Shown: positions 42,843-52,473, counted from the stretch's first letter. The stretch: DNA of 64,000 bases from Candidatus Poribacteria bacterium (GCA_958295815.1 OY282374.1:4988682-5052681), one strand, 5' to 3'. The notes: a model not told the origin generated them from the letters alone. Numbers and translations are program-made.

Positions 42843-44225
42843 TCAGGTCAGTGGTGTTCGAATGAATACGACTTGACCTGCAAAGAAAAAGATAACGCTA
42901 TATAGCAAAAGAACTACCAGTAAATTGAAATGCCTTGATATTATATCTGAAATGAAAAATTTCGGTGGCACGAAGTCTGGTGGATCCGCTTTCAAAATAC
43001 GGTGTAGAATTTCATAGTCTCCGGTTTCATTGATGTAGTTGTTGACGTGTTCGGTGTATTGCTGGCGGTATTGAAGCACTGCGCGACGGAAATCCCATTC
43101 GCTGAGGATTCCGGTGTTTGCTGCATCGGTCGCTAAATAGACAAACGCTGCTGACGGTGAGATTAGGGACATGGATAGGTTCAGATCGGCTTGTGCTTCA
43201 ACCTCATTGATAAAGTTTTGCCGAATTTCTGCTGCCTTTCCGACGCTGAGATCCATCTGTTTTCGGTCGGCTTTCGCACGCATTTCGTCTATAGTTCGTT
43301 TTTCTGTATCGCTCAACGCTGCGAGATCACCGCCGCGTTCCTGTATGAATTTTTCTACCTCCTCTCGGTTCTGTTGCCGAATTTCTGCTGATAACCTTCG
43401 TATATTCTCGTGGACTTCATACACTGTGGGTGTGGGTCGCAAATAGGCAGCCAAGAATGGACTGAAGTTGGGAATCACTAAGACTATGAAAACCCATAAC
43501 ACCATCAAGGTGGTTAGTGTCGTTTTTGGATGTTTTGTCAAACAGGATCCGAAAAGTCCAAGTGCGCAAAAAACAGATAGGTAGAGCAGTGCCAATAGAA
43601 AAAGAAATGAGGTTGCTGTCCAATCGGACGGACGAAGGTTCACGTTCGGCATCAGATATAAGAGTAGAATCACACTGATCAGTGCTGGCAGTAAAGAAGT
43701 GATTAGACTGAGATAACTCCCGACGAACTTCGCAGCCAACAGTAGAGGACGTGAGACAGAATTTACCAACAAGAGCCGTAAAGTTCCGCGACGAGACTCT
43801 CCTGAAATTGTGTCGTATGTAAACACAAATGCTAACAGACTCCCAATAATGTTAAAGAAAAAAACGAAATCCAGCTGGGAAAAGAGATAACGATTTGGAT
43901 TATTAACAAATTGTCGGTTGTTTTCAAATTGGGGACCTGTTGTCGCTTCGCTATTGGCGTTCAAAGAGAACTCTTCGTCTAATCCGGTTGCCAGAACCCG
44001 CAATGTGGGAAGGTTTCGGTTCATCCAATACCAACTATACTTATTGGTATACAGATAGTCTTTAAGTTTGTATCCTGTATATAGTTGACGTCCCGCCCAA
44101 GTCTTATCCATCGCTAACATTGCCGTTGACCCGATGAGGAAGATTAGTGCCAAAATCATTGAGACCGCGAAACGGGTACTGAGGATGTGATCATGTATTT
44201 CTTTCTTGACTAATGTCGAGAACAT
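42843..44225 (-). CDS. ABC-2 type permease 6 of the multi-permease locus
   Basis: A 460-residue inner-membrane protein of the ABC-2 permease type. It begins MFSTLVKKEIHDHILSTRFA, the start shared by all permeases of the locus, followed by the first helix. A loop then leads to the conserved coupling segment FTYDTISGESRRGTLRLLL and four more helices. A soluble, charged stretch of about 170 residues precedes the final helix. The ATG at 44225 was preferred over 44249 because GGAGGAAAC directly precedes it; the upstream gene ends 21 bases before. It is the last gene of the run and relies on an ATPase encoded elsewhere, most simply the one at 50574-51308. Confidence 0.87.
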   Translation of the reverse strand: MFSTLVKKEIHDHILSTRFAVSMILALIFLIGSTAMLAMDKTWAGRQLYTGYKLKDYLYTNKYSWYWMNRNLPTLRVLATGLDEEFSLNANSEATTGPQFENNRQFVNNPNRYLFSQLDFVFFFNIIGSLLAFVFTYDTISGESRRGTLRLLLVNSVSRPLLLAAKFVGSYLSLITSLLPALISVILLLYLMPNVNLRPSDWTATSFLFLLALLYLSVFCALGLFGSCLTKHPKTTLTTLMVLWVFIVLVIPNFSPFLAAYLRPTPTVYEVHENIRRLSAEIRQQNREEVEKFIQERGGDLAALSDTEKRTIDEMRAKADRKQMDLSVGKAAEIRQNFINEVEAQADLNLSMSLISPSAAFVYLATDAANTGILSEWDFRRAVLQYRQQYTEHVNNYINETGDYEILHRILKADPPDFVPPKFFISDIISRHFNLLVVLLLYSVIFFFAGQVVFIRTPLT

Positions 44226-44245
44226 GTTTCCTCCGATTCCCGTGG

Positions 44246-45430
44246 TCATCTGACATCATAACGCTGAAACGCTAAGTTCGCGCCCATGAACAACAAAATG
44301 TTCCACAAGAGAAGCAGTTGTAGATCAATCCAAACTGCAGAGAGACTCCGCGCAAGTGGTTGGGAACGATGAACGAACAGTGACCATTTGCCTTCTTGTC
44401 TGGCGTTGCGTTTAAGCCATGCGAAAAGTCGTCGTCGATGATCTTGGTAATCTGATATTCCTGTTTGTGCGAGTGTTGTTGAACCGTAGACATAGGATGC
44501 CAATGGTGAAAGGCGGGCGAGATTTTTTCCTAACTCGATTTGGCGGTCAATTTTGGAAATGTAGTCGTCATCCATTGACCACAATATTTCTCGTTGTTCC
44601 TCGGTGATGTCGTGTTCGGTAACAACCTGTTCTTTCATTTGTCTGTGTTCGCCTTCAGATGGTGCTGGTGCGATTGTCCTTGTTGTTAAAAGTGCGAGCC
44701 TCGGTATCCACAACGTCCAAACCATCCAAATGGATAAACAAAGTACGAGAGAAGTGGCTTCGCGATGAACCAACGCGGAGACGAGTAGACCGAGTGTAAA
44801 GAACACAGAAAGATAGATTAGCGTAAAGCCGATAATACCACCGAGTCGCAGAAAGTACTCACTGGAAAGTGGAACTCCAGAGAAGGCAAATATATAGATG
44901 AACATGAGCAGCATGGCTGGGCAGAAACTCAGAAATAGGCTGATATAGCCGCCTATCCATTTGCCTAAAAGAAACGTTGATCGCCGAAGCGAATTACTCA
45001 GGGCCAGCGAAAGGGTGTGCGTCTCTTTCTCGCCACAAATGCTGTCATAAGAGAGAAAGATCGTTAGGACTGACAGGATTATACTGACGATATAGACAAA
45101 ATCAGGGGTTTCAAACAGTTCGAAGATGTGCCGTTCTTCGCCAAAACGCATAAAAACCTGACCAATAACGTTATATCTGGGATGAAAATTGGGGATGACA
45201 GGACGGACTTCGTTTGTGCCTTTTGCGAGGAGACTTAATGGTTGTGGAGGTGTGGAGATGCCGCGCGCCAAGTTCGTTTCTTTTTCTCGATGTTGGTAAT
45301 CGTGCGACATTAGGACGATAGAAATCAGACATAAGACGATACACACAATACTTGTAAGGATATAACGACCACTGGTGAGATTGTCGGTCAACTCGTGTTT
45401 GATTAGGTTGGCAAGTTGATGCATAGGCAT
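44246..45430 (-). CDS. ABC-2 type permease 5 of the multi-permease locus
   Basis: A 394-residue ABC-2 permease, the shortest of the six. It starts MPMHQLANLIKHELTDNL and has the shared coupling segment in the form LSYDSICGEKETHTLSLALS, the most divergent version (Thr-Leu-Ser rather than Thr-Leu-Arg). Six hydrophobic helices are visible, with a soluble loop of about 100 residues before the last. The third codon is also ATG and could be the start. The next permease gene follows within 21 bases, so these two probably work together, perhaps as a heterodimer. Confidence 0.85.
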   Translation of the reverse strand: MPMHQLANLIKHELTDNLTSGRYILTSIVCIVLCLISIVLMSHDYQHREKETNLARGISTPPQPLSLLAKGTNEVRPVIPNFHPRYNVIGQVFMRFGEERHIFELFETPDFVYIVSIILSVLTIFLSYDSICGEKETHTLSLALSNSLRRSTFLLGKWIGGYISLFLSFCPAMLLMFIYIFAFSGVPLSSEYFLRLGGIIGFTLIYLSVFFTLGLLVSALVHREATSLVLCLSIWMVWTLWIPRLALLTTRTIAPAPSEGEHRQMKEQVVTEHDITEEQREILWSMDDDYISKIDRQIELGKNLARLSPLASYVYGSTTLAQTGISDYQDHRRRLFAWLKRNARQEGKWSLFVHRSQPLARSLSAVWIDLQLLLLWNILLFMGANLAFQRYDVR

Positions 45431-45527
45431 GTCTAAGCGTGGTGGGTATAACTGATTCTTCTAAGATGTTTATTGTAATTTCATATACCTTTCAGCACGA
45501 TTGAGATAAACAACAGTGTCGTTTCAA

Positions 45528-46634
45528 TTACTCTCTCGTTTTAATTGTTGCCCACGTTTTGAGAAGTTTTCCGACTGGATCAACACTTTGGGGGAACTCC
45601 CCTGTATTGTAGACCTCAACAGTTGCAAATGGAGTGCCATTGTGGGCTGGTCCGTCAATGATATAGATATTCCCGTTTATGACTTCAGCCTTATGTCCGG
45701 CTTTGGCAACAGGCATGTCGGGTTTTTGTGTCCAACGACCGGTTCGAGGGTGGTAGATTTCTATTGTTTTGAAATCTTTTGTATCCTGTCCCTGACCCCG
45801 AAAATAACCGCCCATCACATAAATTTTTCCGTTTATACTACTTGCAGTATGACCCGATTTTGCGGTAGGCATATCACCTATTTCTCGCCAATGATTTTTT
45901 TGGGAGTTATAGACTTCAATACTGGAAAGAAACGGACCCGGATGATTTAGGATTATAGGCAATCCGGTGCCCCCCATGACATATATCTTTCCGTCAACAA
46001 CACTGACTGCGGCGCCCGCACGTGCATGGTTCATTTTATTTGCCTTTGCCCATGTGTCAGTAGCTGGGTCATACACCTCGACGGTGTCTAAACGAAACGA
46101 TTCTACTTCGTCTGATGTTCCACCGATTGCGTAGATTTTCCCATCAACGACGCACGTACTGGTGTTTCTTGGCGTAGGCATGTCGGCTTTCTGCGTCCAT
46201 GTGTCAGTAGCTGGATCATACATTTCGACGGTTGGAAGATCTTCAGGGTCCCACCTTTCGAACCTTCTTACTTCACCATTTACAAGGGCATCAAACTCAA
46301 ATTTATTCAAAGCTGTTCCACCAATCGCGTAGATTTTTCCATCCACAACCGAGGTAGCTGCGTCAGTGCGAGCTGTTGGCATATCAGCCTTTCGTTCCCA
46401 TGTATCGGTTTTCGGGTCGTACACTTCAACAGTTGAGACGGACAAGTCCCCCAGTCCGTCAATATGGCCCCCGATTGCGAATATCTTTCCGTTGACAACA
46501 CATGTTCTAAAGCCTGATCGGAGCGTAGGCATGTTTGCTTTCTGCGTCCAATCTTCTTCAGCAACCAGACTGATGACGTTGATAATTGATAGTGCCGTTA
46601 GCATCAGGATACCTAAAGTCAAACGAAATTTCAT
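45528..46634 (-). CDS. Exported Kelch-repeat beta-propeller
   Basis: A 368-residue periplasmic or surface protein. A signal peptide (MKFRLTLGILMLTALSIINV) is followed by six Kelch blades, each with the pattern VVDGKIYAIGG ... TVEVYDPxTDTWxxKADMP. The blade repeats are very regular (VVNGKIFAIGG, VVDGKIYAIGG, VVDGKIYVMGG, SINGKIYVMGG, VINGNIYIIDG). Such propellers bind proteins or glycans. It lies inside the run between permease 5 and the TolC-like gene on the same strand, so an envelope role with the transporter is inferred. AGGA precedes the ATG. Confidence 0.9.
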   Translation of the reverse strand: MKFRLTLGILMLTALSIINVISLVAEEDWTQKANMPTLRSGFRTCVVNGKIFAIGGHIDGLGDLSVSTVEVYDPKTDTWERKADMPTARTDAATSVVDGKIYAIGGTALNKFEFDALVNGEVRRFERWDPEDLPTVEMYDPATDTWTQKADMPTPRNTSTCVVDGKIYAIGGTSDEVESFRLDTVEVYDPATDTWAKANKMNHARAGAAVSVVDGKIYVMGGTGLPIILNHPGPFLSSIEVYNSQKNHWREIGDMPTAKSGHTASSINGKIYVMGGYFRGQGQDTKDFKTIEIYHPRTGRWTQKPDMPVAKAGHKAEVINGNIYIIDGPAHNGTPFATVEVYNTGEFPQSVDPVGKLLKTWATIKTRE

Positions 46635-46708
46635 GGTTTATATCCTTAAACTCAAAGCATAAAAGATTGGTGTGAGTTCGAGGCTCTTCCTCATTAGCAG
46701 CGGGCGTT

Positions 46709-48082
46709 TTACTCTATCCATTGCATGGTTTCTCGGAGTCGTTCCTTTGCCTTTGCGTAATCTCGACGTGCTTGATAATAGACGCGTTGCGCTTCGGTAA
46801 ATTGTGCCTGTGCTTGGAAGGCGTCGTTGTAGGTAAGACTTTGATAGCCGGGGATTTCAACCGTGACTTCATCAAGGACTCGCTCTATTGTCCGCAACTG
46901 TTGCTCAAAGATTCGGACGCGCTTTTCTTCGATCTCCATCCGTTCTTTGGCATTCGCTACGGCACGATAGTCTCGTCTCACTTCTACGCGGATTGACTTT
47001 GTTTTTTCGATATATTCTAACTGCATTCGCTCGAGTTCTGCGATTTCAACAGAACGGAGGTTTTTTGTCTTGTTCCCGTCGTATAAGGGGATGTTGAAAT
47101 TGAAGCGGACTTCCCAACCATCTTGGGTGCGTGGGTTTGTCTGAAACATACTCGACGTATCTCGTTCGCGGTCGAGGATCAGTGGATCATAGACGGCTTT
47201 TGCGTCCCACGTCTGGTTCTGTTGATGTTGTTCTAATAGCACGTGAAGATCCTTGTAGCGTGCTTCAGCAGAGAGTTCGGGGAACCGGTTCCAGATCGTC
47301 TCTCCAGCGAGCCGTTCTTGACGCAGCATATCGCCTTGTAAGTCGCGGAGATCAAGATTGTTTGCGAGTGCGAGTTCAGCGGCGGCCTCGAGTGTCACAT
47401 CGTCATCTGGGAGAGGTCGTGAGAGGACGACCCGTGCGAGTGGATCGAGTCCAATAAGGCTGATGAGTTCGGCGGTGTCCACATCGAGTTGGCGTTGGAG
47501 TTCATTGAGTGCGAGTTGTTGTTCTGCCAATTCAAGTTCTGTATTGAGTTGGCTCAGAAACGGGATCCGTTTTTCTGCCTGTTTAATTTGTGTGCCTTCG
47601 AGTTTTTTCTGGAGTTCTGCTGCAATCGCACCCCGTTCTTCGATTTCTTCTTGGGTGAGGATAATGTTGTTCCAGAGATTCCGAACGGTGTGAACGCTCT
47701 CCTTTTTGGCGCGCTCGTATTCGATTTCTGCTTTGCGGACCTCTTCCTGTGCGGCATCAAGTCCTTCAGGAATCTCACCGAATTGCGCGAGGAGCATACT
47801 CGCCTGTGCGCGGGTGAGATAATCTCTTTCGTCGAGGTCCCCGTCTTTTTGGCGTTGATATTCCCCGGTGAGTCCCACCTGTGGTAGGTAGACGGCTTTG
47901 GACACACGAAGATTTGCCTTGGCGCGTTCTACCACTTTCTCCGCTTTTTTCACCGTTTCATTGTTCTGTAAAGCGAGTTCTATTGCGCGTGCTGGCTGAA
48001 GTGAGACGAGTCGCTGCGCCGAAACGGCACCCGCAATACTCAAAATTAGACATACTGCCAGTGCCGTCAACTTTTTGCTCAT
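46709..48082 (-). CDS. TolC-family outer-membrane efflux protein
   Basis: A 457-residue OEP/TolC-family channel subunit. The signal peptide MSKKLTALAVCLILSIAGAVSAQ is followed by two long alpha-helical repeats with the family signatures LQPARAIELALQNN, YLPQVGLTGEY and, in the second half, RFPELSAEARY. Coiled-coil hairpins rich in Glu, Arg and Gln complete it. TolC proteins link inner-membrane pumps to the outside. Here it is the outer-membrane partner predicted for the adjacent ABC system. The start at 48082 was chosen because GGAG lies 7 bases upstream of MSKKL; 48094 is an alternative. Confidence 0.92.
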   Translation of the reverse strand: MSKKLTALAVCLILSIAGAVSAQRLVSLQPARAIELALQNNETVKKAEKVVERAKANLRVSKAVYLPQVGLTGEYQRQKDGDLDERDYLTRAQASMLLAQFGEIPEGLDAAQEEVRKAEIEYERAKKESVHTVRNLWNNIILTQEEIEERGAIAAELQKKLEGTQIKQAEKRIPFLSQLNTELELAEQQLALNELQRQLDVDTAELISLIGLDPLARVVLSRPLPDDDVTLEAAAELALANNLDLRDLQGDMLRQERLAGETIWNRFPELSAEARYKDLHVLLEQHQQNQTWDAKAVYDPLILDRERDTSSMFQTNPRTQDGWEVRFNFNIPLYDGNKTKNLRSVEIAELERMQLEYIEKTKSIRVEVRRDYRAVANAKERMEIEEKRVRIFEQQLRTIERVLDEVTVEIPGYQSLTYNDAFQAQAQFTEAQRVYYQARRDYAKAKERLRETMQWIE

Positions 48083-48098
48083 TACGATCTCCATATAT

Positions 48099-48203
48099 TG
48101 GCTATCGGCTATCAGCTGTCAGCCGTCGGTAAGAGGTCTTTGTAGTAGGGAAAACGTTCGGAACTGCCACAGAACCACTACTGACTACTAACTGCTGACA
48201 ACC
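48099..48203. repeat. Cluster of degenerate GTCAGTT-family repeats
   Basis: GGCTATCGGCTATCAGCTGTC followed by AGCCGTCGGTAAGAGG (48099-48138), and CACTACTGACTACTAACTGC plus TGACAACC (48175-48202). Both fill the gap between the TolC-like and NEW3 genes. Confidence 0.5.
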
Positions 48204-48209
48204 ATTTCT

Positions 48210-50552
48210 CTAACGTCGGCTGATGCGGATTGTGACGATGACAATCGCAATCATAAGGAGTATCAACGCCCCGAAGAGTAGTGTCGTCACCGACATTTGC
48301 GTCTTTGATTCAACTTGCACCGTGATTGAACGGTCGCGCGCCTCAAACTTCCTGTTATCGACAGTGACTTCAGAGTTCAACTTTGCCTGATATTCACCGA
48401 CACCGATGTCCGCAGGTGGACTCAGTGTGAGTTGTATCTCTTTTTCTTCATTCCGTCCAAGTGAACCGATGACTTCCGGCACAACCGTATATTTCCAATC
48501 CGTGTTGACATCGACGATCATACGGATATCCACGAGGTCGCGAGTGCCGATGTTCTTTAGCGTCGCTGTCATGTTGACCTCTTCACCTATCTTGATAGTT
48601 TGGAATGCATTCGGTACGAACACCTCAATCTCTGGGACACCTTTTGGGATGAGTTCAAACCGCTCAACACCACCTTGGATGCCTGCAATTCTATCGGCAG
48701 ATAAATCCAATCGGTTGTTGACACCGCCGAGTTCGTCTGCCTCGGTTTCGTCAATGACAGCGACGTAGAATTCAAGTGTGCTGTCGAGATAGGAGGCATC
48801 CAATTCTTCTGGCAGATAGACAATCAGAGAAAGATTCCGTTTCGATTGTTCCTGCGTGAACTTCACCTGAGACTGCCGAGACTTCGTCTCTGGGTCTTGG
48901 AACTCAAAAGAGAGACGGTTGAGTAGGTTGATAACACGGAGTTGGAACGTGTTTTCCGTTTCTGCCAGTCGATCGAGTGTTAAATCGTAAGTGACGCTGC
49001 TCCCTAAGTTTCCCTCCTGCGAGAAGCGTAGCGAGCTGACGTTTACGACATCAAGAGCAGACTCTTTTTGCAGATAGATGAGTCGTATATCGGCTTCAGG
49101 TAGTTCGGGGTACTTTAGCGATACTTTCAGGCTCTCGACGTCTTTCTGGAGTTGGAACGTCAATTCCACGGTTTCATTGTAGCCGAGCACCTGAATCTTT
49201 TCTTCGTACGGTTTGACGATGTTTGTATCGTCGGTGACATCGAGTAAAGAGACATAAATGCTGCGGATCTCATTTGCCGCTGCGATTTCTTGAGGCGTAG
49301 CATTGCTTGGCATCGCTTCTGTTGTGGAGGTGTTCTTCAACTGGATCGTCACCATCATCTGGTTCTCAAGACGAAACTTCTTCGCACTCAGGATAGAGAT
49401 GTGGCGCGTATCCTCCTCCAGATGGATTTTTTTCGGATATGGCTTATCAAGGTATTGGAGATAAACAGTAAGGCTATCGACATTCCGTCGGAGTTCAAAA
49501 TCGAGCGTTTTTTCCTGTCCATCTTTTAGTGTTGGAATACGGTATTCGTACGGAAATCCGATAATAGCATCCGTTTCGTCTCTAATGGAGACATAGACGT
49601 TGTTAACCTCTTGTGCGGTGTTCGTGTCTATTTCTTCAGTCTCACCCCTTATTGCGCCGTAGGTAAGAACAACTTCCAAACGCCGTCGGTCGCCCTGCTT
49701 ATAACGTCGTGCGGAAACAACGGAGATATACGGATCTTCCTGTTTGAGGTGAATATTCTTCCCTTCAGTCTCACCGGAGTATGTCAACTCTACGACGACA
49801 TCTCGTACATCCTCTTTTATGAGTTCAAACTCCAAGGTAATGGATTCACCCTCTTTGAGCGTCTCAATACGGCGTTCATAAGGTTCGGCGATAATTGCCC
49901 CGCTTGCTCCATAACTTTCCTGCTCTTTAACCGACACGAAGATGTCGTCGATCTGTGCACTGATGATAATTTCTCTTCCGAGTACTTTGGAACTCTCAAC
50001 GAGTATGACAGGCGATGAACTGTTCCGCAACGTGATTGAGAAAGTCTCTTTGCCATCGGCAGATTCATACAAGTTTGTGTTTTCGACGGTGATGTGCCAT
50101 TCATCTTTGAGTGAGTCGAGTTCCACCTGTTGGAGGGTCAGTTTAGCTTGTTCGTATTCGGAGACAGCGAGGTCGTAATCCTCCTCAGCTTTGTTGACTT
50201 CGGAGACGGTGACGATATTGTTTGCCTCCATCATCATCGCCTTGAGGTGTTCAAGTTCAACTAATTTTTTCTGCATTAGTTGTTCTTTGAGTTCCATGTT
50301 CAAGCGTTCGGTTTCTATGAGGATTTGGCGGCTCTGTTCTTCCTTAGTTTTCGGACTGTTATCATTGATAGGTGGAGGTTCTTCGGATTGTGCTACCGAT
50401 GAAATGGGCAGCATTATCCATAGCGTGCTCATAAAAGCCAGCACGAACGCCAAAAACTGGAAGGTTGGAAGATTGGCGGATTGGAAGTGTGTTGCTTCCG
50501 TTCTTCCTTCCAACCGGTTTCCATTCTTCCATCTTTTCTTCCATACTTCCAT
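48210..50552 (-). CDS. Membrane-anchored Ig-like/NEW3 protein of the ABC locus
   Basis: A 780-residue protein. Residues 30-60 are a signal peptide-like helix. A glutamine/glutamate-rich coiled coil (about 75-150) follows. Then three or four related beta-sandwich units occur, each with a VYVSIRDETD-like strand, a PYExRIxTLK turn and an LxFELxxdV strand. A NEW3-type domain (IEVFVPNAFQTIKIGEEVNM, then LTLSPPADIGVGEYQAKL) comes near residue 690, and a final transmembrane helix (LLFGALILLMIAIVIVTI) ends in RISRR. Coiled coil plus beta domains plus membrane anchor suggests a periplasmic adaptor joining ATPase/permease and TolC. It starts within repeat DNA; GTG at 50564 is the alternative. Confidence 0.75.
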   Translation of the reverse strand: MEVWKKRWKNGNRLEGRTEATHFQSANLPTFQFLAFVLAFMSTLWIMLPISSVAQSEEPPPINDNSPKTKEEQSRQILIETERLNMELKEQLMQKKLVELEHLKAMMMEANNIVTVSEVNKAEEDYDLAVSEYEQAKLTLQQVELDSLKDEWHITVENTNLYESADGKETFSITLRNSSSPVILVESSKVLGREIIISAQIDDIFVSVKEQESYGASGAIIAEPYERRIETLKEGESITLEFELIKEDVRDVVVELTYSGETEGKNIHLKQEDPYISVVSARRYKQGDRRRLEVVLTYGAIRGETEEIDTNTAQEVNNVYVSIRDETDAIIGFPYEYRIPTLKDGQEKTLDFELRRNVDSLTVYLQYLDKPYPKKIHLEEDTRHISILSAKKFRLENQMMVTIQLKNTSTTEAMPSNATPQEIAAANEIRSIYVSLLDVTDDTNIVKPYEEKIQVLGYNETVELTFQLQKDVESLKVSLKYPELPEADIRLIYLQKESALDVVNVSSLRFSQEGNLGSSVTYDLTLDRLAETENTFQLRVINLLNRLSFEFQDPETKSRQSQVKFTQEQSKRNLSLIVYLPEELDASYLDSTLEFYVAVIDETEADELGGVNNRLDLSADRIAGIQGGVERFELIPKGVPEIEVFVPNAFQTIKIGEEVNMTATLKNIGTRDLVDIRMIVDVNTDWKYTVVPEVIGSLGRNEEKEIQLTLSPPADIGVGEYQAKLNSEVTVDNRKFEARDRSITVQVESKTQMSVTTLLFGALILLMIAIVIVTIRISRR

Positions 50553-50560
50553 TGTTGATT
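50463..50560. repeat. GGAAG/CTTCC inverted repeat overlapping the NEW3 gene start
   Basis: GGTTGGAAG (50463-50471) faces CTTCCAACC (50507-50515), inside a stretch of GGAAGATTGG-like units on one side and CTTCCATCTTTTCTTCC on the other. It encodes the unusual first 30 residues of the NEW3 protein. Confidence 0.5.
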
Positions 50561-50573
50561 TCACCCTTCTATT

Positions 50574-51308
50574 TTACTCCGTTGCGTCTTCCTCGGGTTC
50601 GTATCCAGCAACGTAGTGTAGGTATAACGCCTCAAGGTCTTCATCGAGAATCTCGTCGCGCGTTAGTTCCCGCTCCAGATTGCCTTGCACGAGGATGCCG
50701 ATTCTGTCGGCGATTTCCTTCGCACGGAAGATGTCATGTGTGGACATGAAGATGGCTTTCCCTTCTTCTTTTAACTCACGGAGCAGATTCAGGAAATCGG
50801 CACCGCCCTTCGGGTCCAGACCTGAGGTAGGTTCATCGAGCAGGACGGCTTGTGCGTTCTTCATAATCGCAATGGCGATACCCAAACGTTGCCGCATCCC
50901 TTTGGAGAACGTCTTGACGCGTCGCGTAAACGCCTCCTCAGGTAGACCGACGCGTCCGAGGGTGGCGTCCAACTCCTCATTGGATACCTTCTTGCGTCCA
51001 CCAAGCTTCGCGAAAAAGGACAGGTTTTGCCGTGCCGTGAAGTTGCGATAGAGTTCGACGTTCTCGGAAACGTAAGCGAGGTGCTTTTTCGCCTCTAACG
51101 GGAACTTTGGAATCTCGATGTCGTCGACGAGTGCAGTGCCGCTTGTGGGTTCGATGAAGTTCAGGAGCATGGAAATGGTTGTACTTTTCCCCGCACCGTT
51201 TGCGCCGAGGACGACATAGATTTCGCCATCGTCTACTTTCAGGTTCAATTCGTTAACGGCTAAAACGCTTTCGTTATAGACTTTCGTGAGATCACGGGTT
51301 TCTAACAT
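50574..51308 (-). CDS. ABC transporter ATPase, the only one in the locus
   Basis: A 244-residue ABC-2-type ATPase. Walker A is GANGAGKST (35-43), the Q-loop region is AYVSENVELYRNFT with Glu in place of Gln as often seen in ABC-2 exporters, the signature is FSKGMRQRLGIA, Walker B is AVLLDEPTSGLDP and the switch histidine is MSTHD. The C-terminal end is acidic. AGGAG precedes the ATG. The NEW3 gene follows 22 bases after the stop. Six permease genes of the locus lack their own ATPase, so this subunit probably energises all or several of them. Confidence 0.96.
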   Translation of the reverse strand: MLETRDLTKVYNESVLAVNELNLKVDDGEIYVVLGANGAGKSTTISMLLNFIEPTSGTALVDDIEIPKFPLEAKKHLAYVSENVELYRNFTARQNLSFFAKLGGRKKVSNEELDATLGRVGLPEEAFTRRVKTFSKGMRQRLGIAIAIMKNAQAVLLDEPTSGLDPKGGADFLNLLRELKEEGKAIFMSTHDIFRAKEIADRIGILVQGNLERELTRDEILDEDLEALYLHYVAGYEPEEDATE

Positions 51309-51456
51309 CGGGTTTCTCCTATGGTTGATTCTGTTCTGAATTTATGATACCAGAAATCTACGGCTGTTTTCAAGTGAGACTTATACTATTTCGTTGCTAA
51401 TACGTTTGCGAAGTGCTTCAGCAAAAGCGTGTAACGCAGTTAGGGTGTCTTCTTTC

Positions 51457-52473
51457 TCATCGGTCTGATCCGTTAGGAGGAGATGCCGATTTTTTGGTGC
51501 GTTCCAAAGTTTTTTGGGCACTCTCAATCTGATCTATGGCGCGTTCAATTTCCTTCTGACTGCGTTCAATAGCATGTTCAACTTCTTTTTTTACATACTC
51601 AAAGTGCTGTGAGTTGACTTCTTTGTGAGTATGTTCAAGTTGTCGTTTACTGTGTTCGATTTGAGCCTTGGCGCGTTCAACTTCTTCCTTACTGCGTTCA
51701 ATAGCGCGTTCAACTTCTTCCTTAACATGCTCAAGTTGTTGTGAGTGCACCTCTTTCAGGGCGCGTTCAAGTTGTTGTTTACTGTGTTCGATCTGAGCCT
51801 TGGCACGTTCAACTTCTTTCTTGCTGTGTTCAATCTCTTTCATAGGGTTCCAAATATTTTTCGCGTGATCGGTTACTAACTTATTGATATAAGCCTCTTT
51901 ATGGGTTTCCCAATCACTTGTTGGTGGGAGGTCAAAGATCTCAAACTGCCGTAGCTTTGGATTGTCTTTGAGAAGTGCGAAAGTGTGTCGCTTTAGCAAA
52001 TATTTCGTGTAGTCATTGAAATTATTTATGGTGATGCCTCTGTCCAAAAGCATCTGAAGCCATTCTGCCCGTGGATATCTTGCATCTATCTCGAGCATTG
52101 TGAGTTTACTCCTATAGCTTTCGATTTTTATGCCAGCAACCTTACGAAATGCACTTACTTCGGTCTTTAAATGCCCACTATTGTAATCGTCATCGAACAC
52201 CTTCATCAGTTCCTGCGCGTTTTGAGTGCCGTTATACCCAGTAGAACTGGGCGGTGAGGTCCATTTGAATTCGCTGGATTCGCGGAACCTTTTAGAACTG
52301 AGTGGTGATGACTGTTTAAATTCGGTTTCGTTAGACACGCTTAAATCCGTATTTGATGATCCACTTTTGTAACTTTGGGAGTGTGTGTAGTTACAACCTA
52401 CCAGAAAAATAGCAAGTCCCAAAACTGTGAAGAGTGTGAGTAGAGCGTCTGCATTGTGAAATGTGCTTTTCAT
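51457..52473 (-). CDS. Coiled-coil lipoprotein with 44-residue repeats
   Basis: A 338-residue predicted lipoprotein. The signal peptide ends in IFLVGC. About 60 residues of Ser/Lys-rich linker and a helical middle (to about residue 205) follow. Residues from about 215 on are a long coiled coil built from a 44-residue unit repeated about 2.5 times: SKKEVERAKAQIEHSKQQLE opens the first and SKEEVERAKAQIEHSKRQLE the second. Nearly all Glu, Arg, Lys, Gln and His, it should form an extended alpha-helical rod in the periplasm. It lies between permease 4 and the ATPase, fitting a spacer or adaptor role. Family not recognised. Confidence 0.72.
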   Translation of the reverse strand: MKSTFHNADALLTLFTVLGLAIFLVGCNYTHSQSYKSGSSNTDLSVSNETEFKQSSPLSSKRFRESSEFKWTSPPSSTGYNGTQNAQELMKVFDDDYNSGHLKTEVSAFRKVAGIKIESYRSKLTMLEIDARYPRAEWLQMLLDRGITINNFNDYTKYLLKRHTFALLKDNPKLRQFEIFDLPPTSDWETHKEAYINKLVTDHAKNIWNPMKEIEHSKKEVERAKAQIEHSKQQLERALKEVHSQQLEHVKEEVERAIERSKEEVERAKAQIEHSKRQLEHTHKEVNSQHFEYVKKEVEHAIERSQKEIERAIDQIESAQKTLERTKKSASPPNGSDR

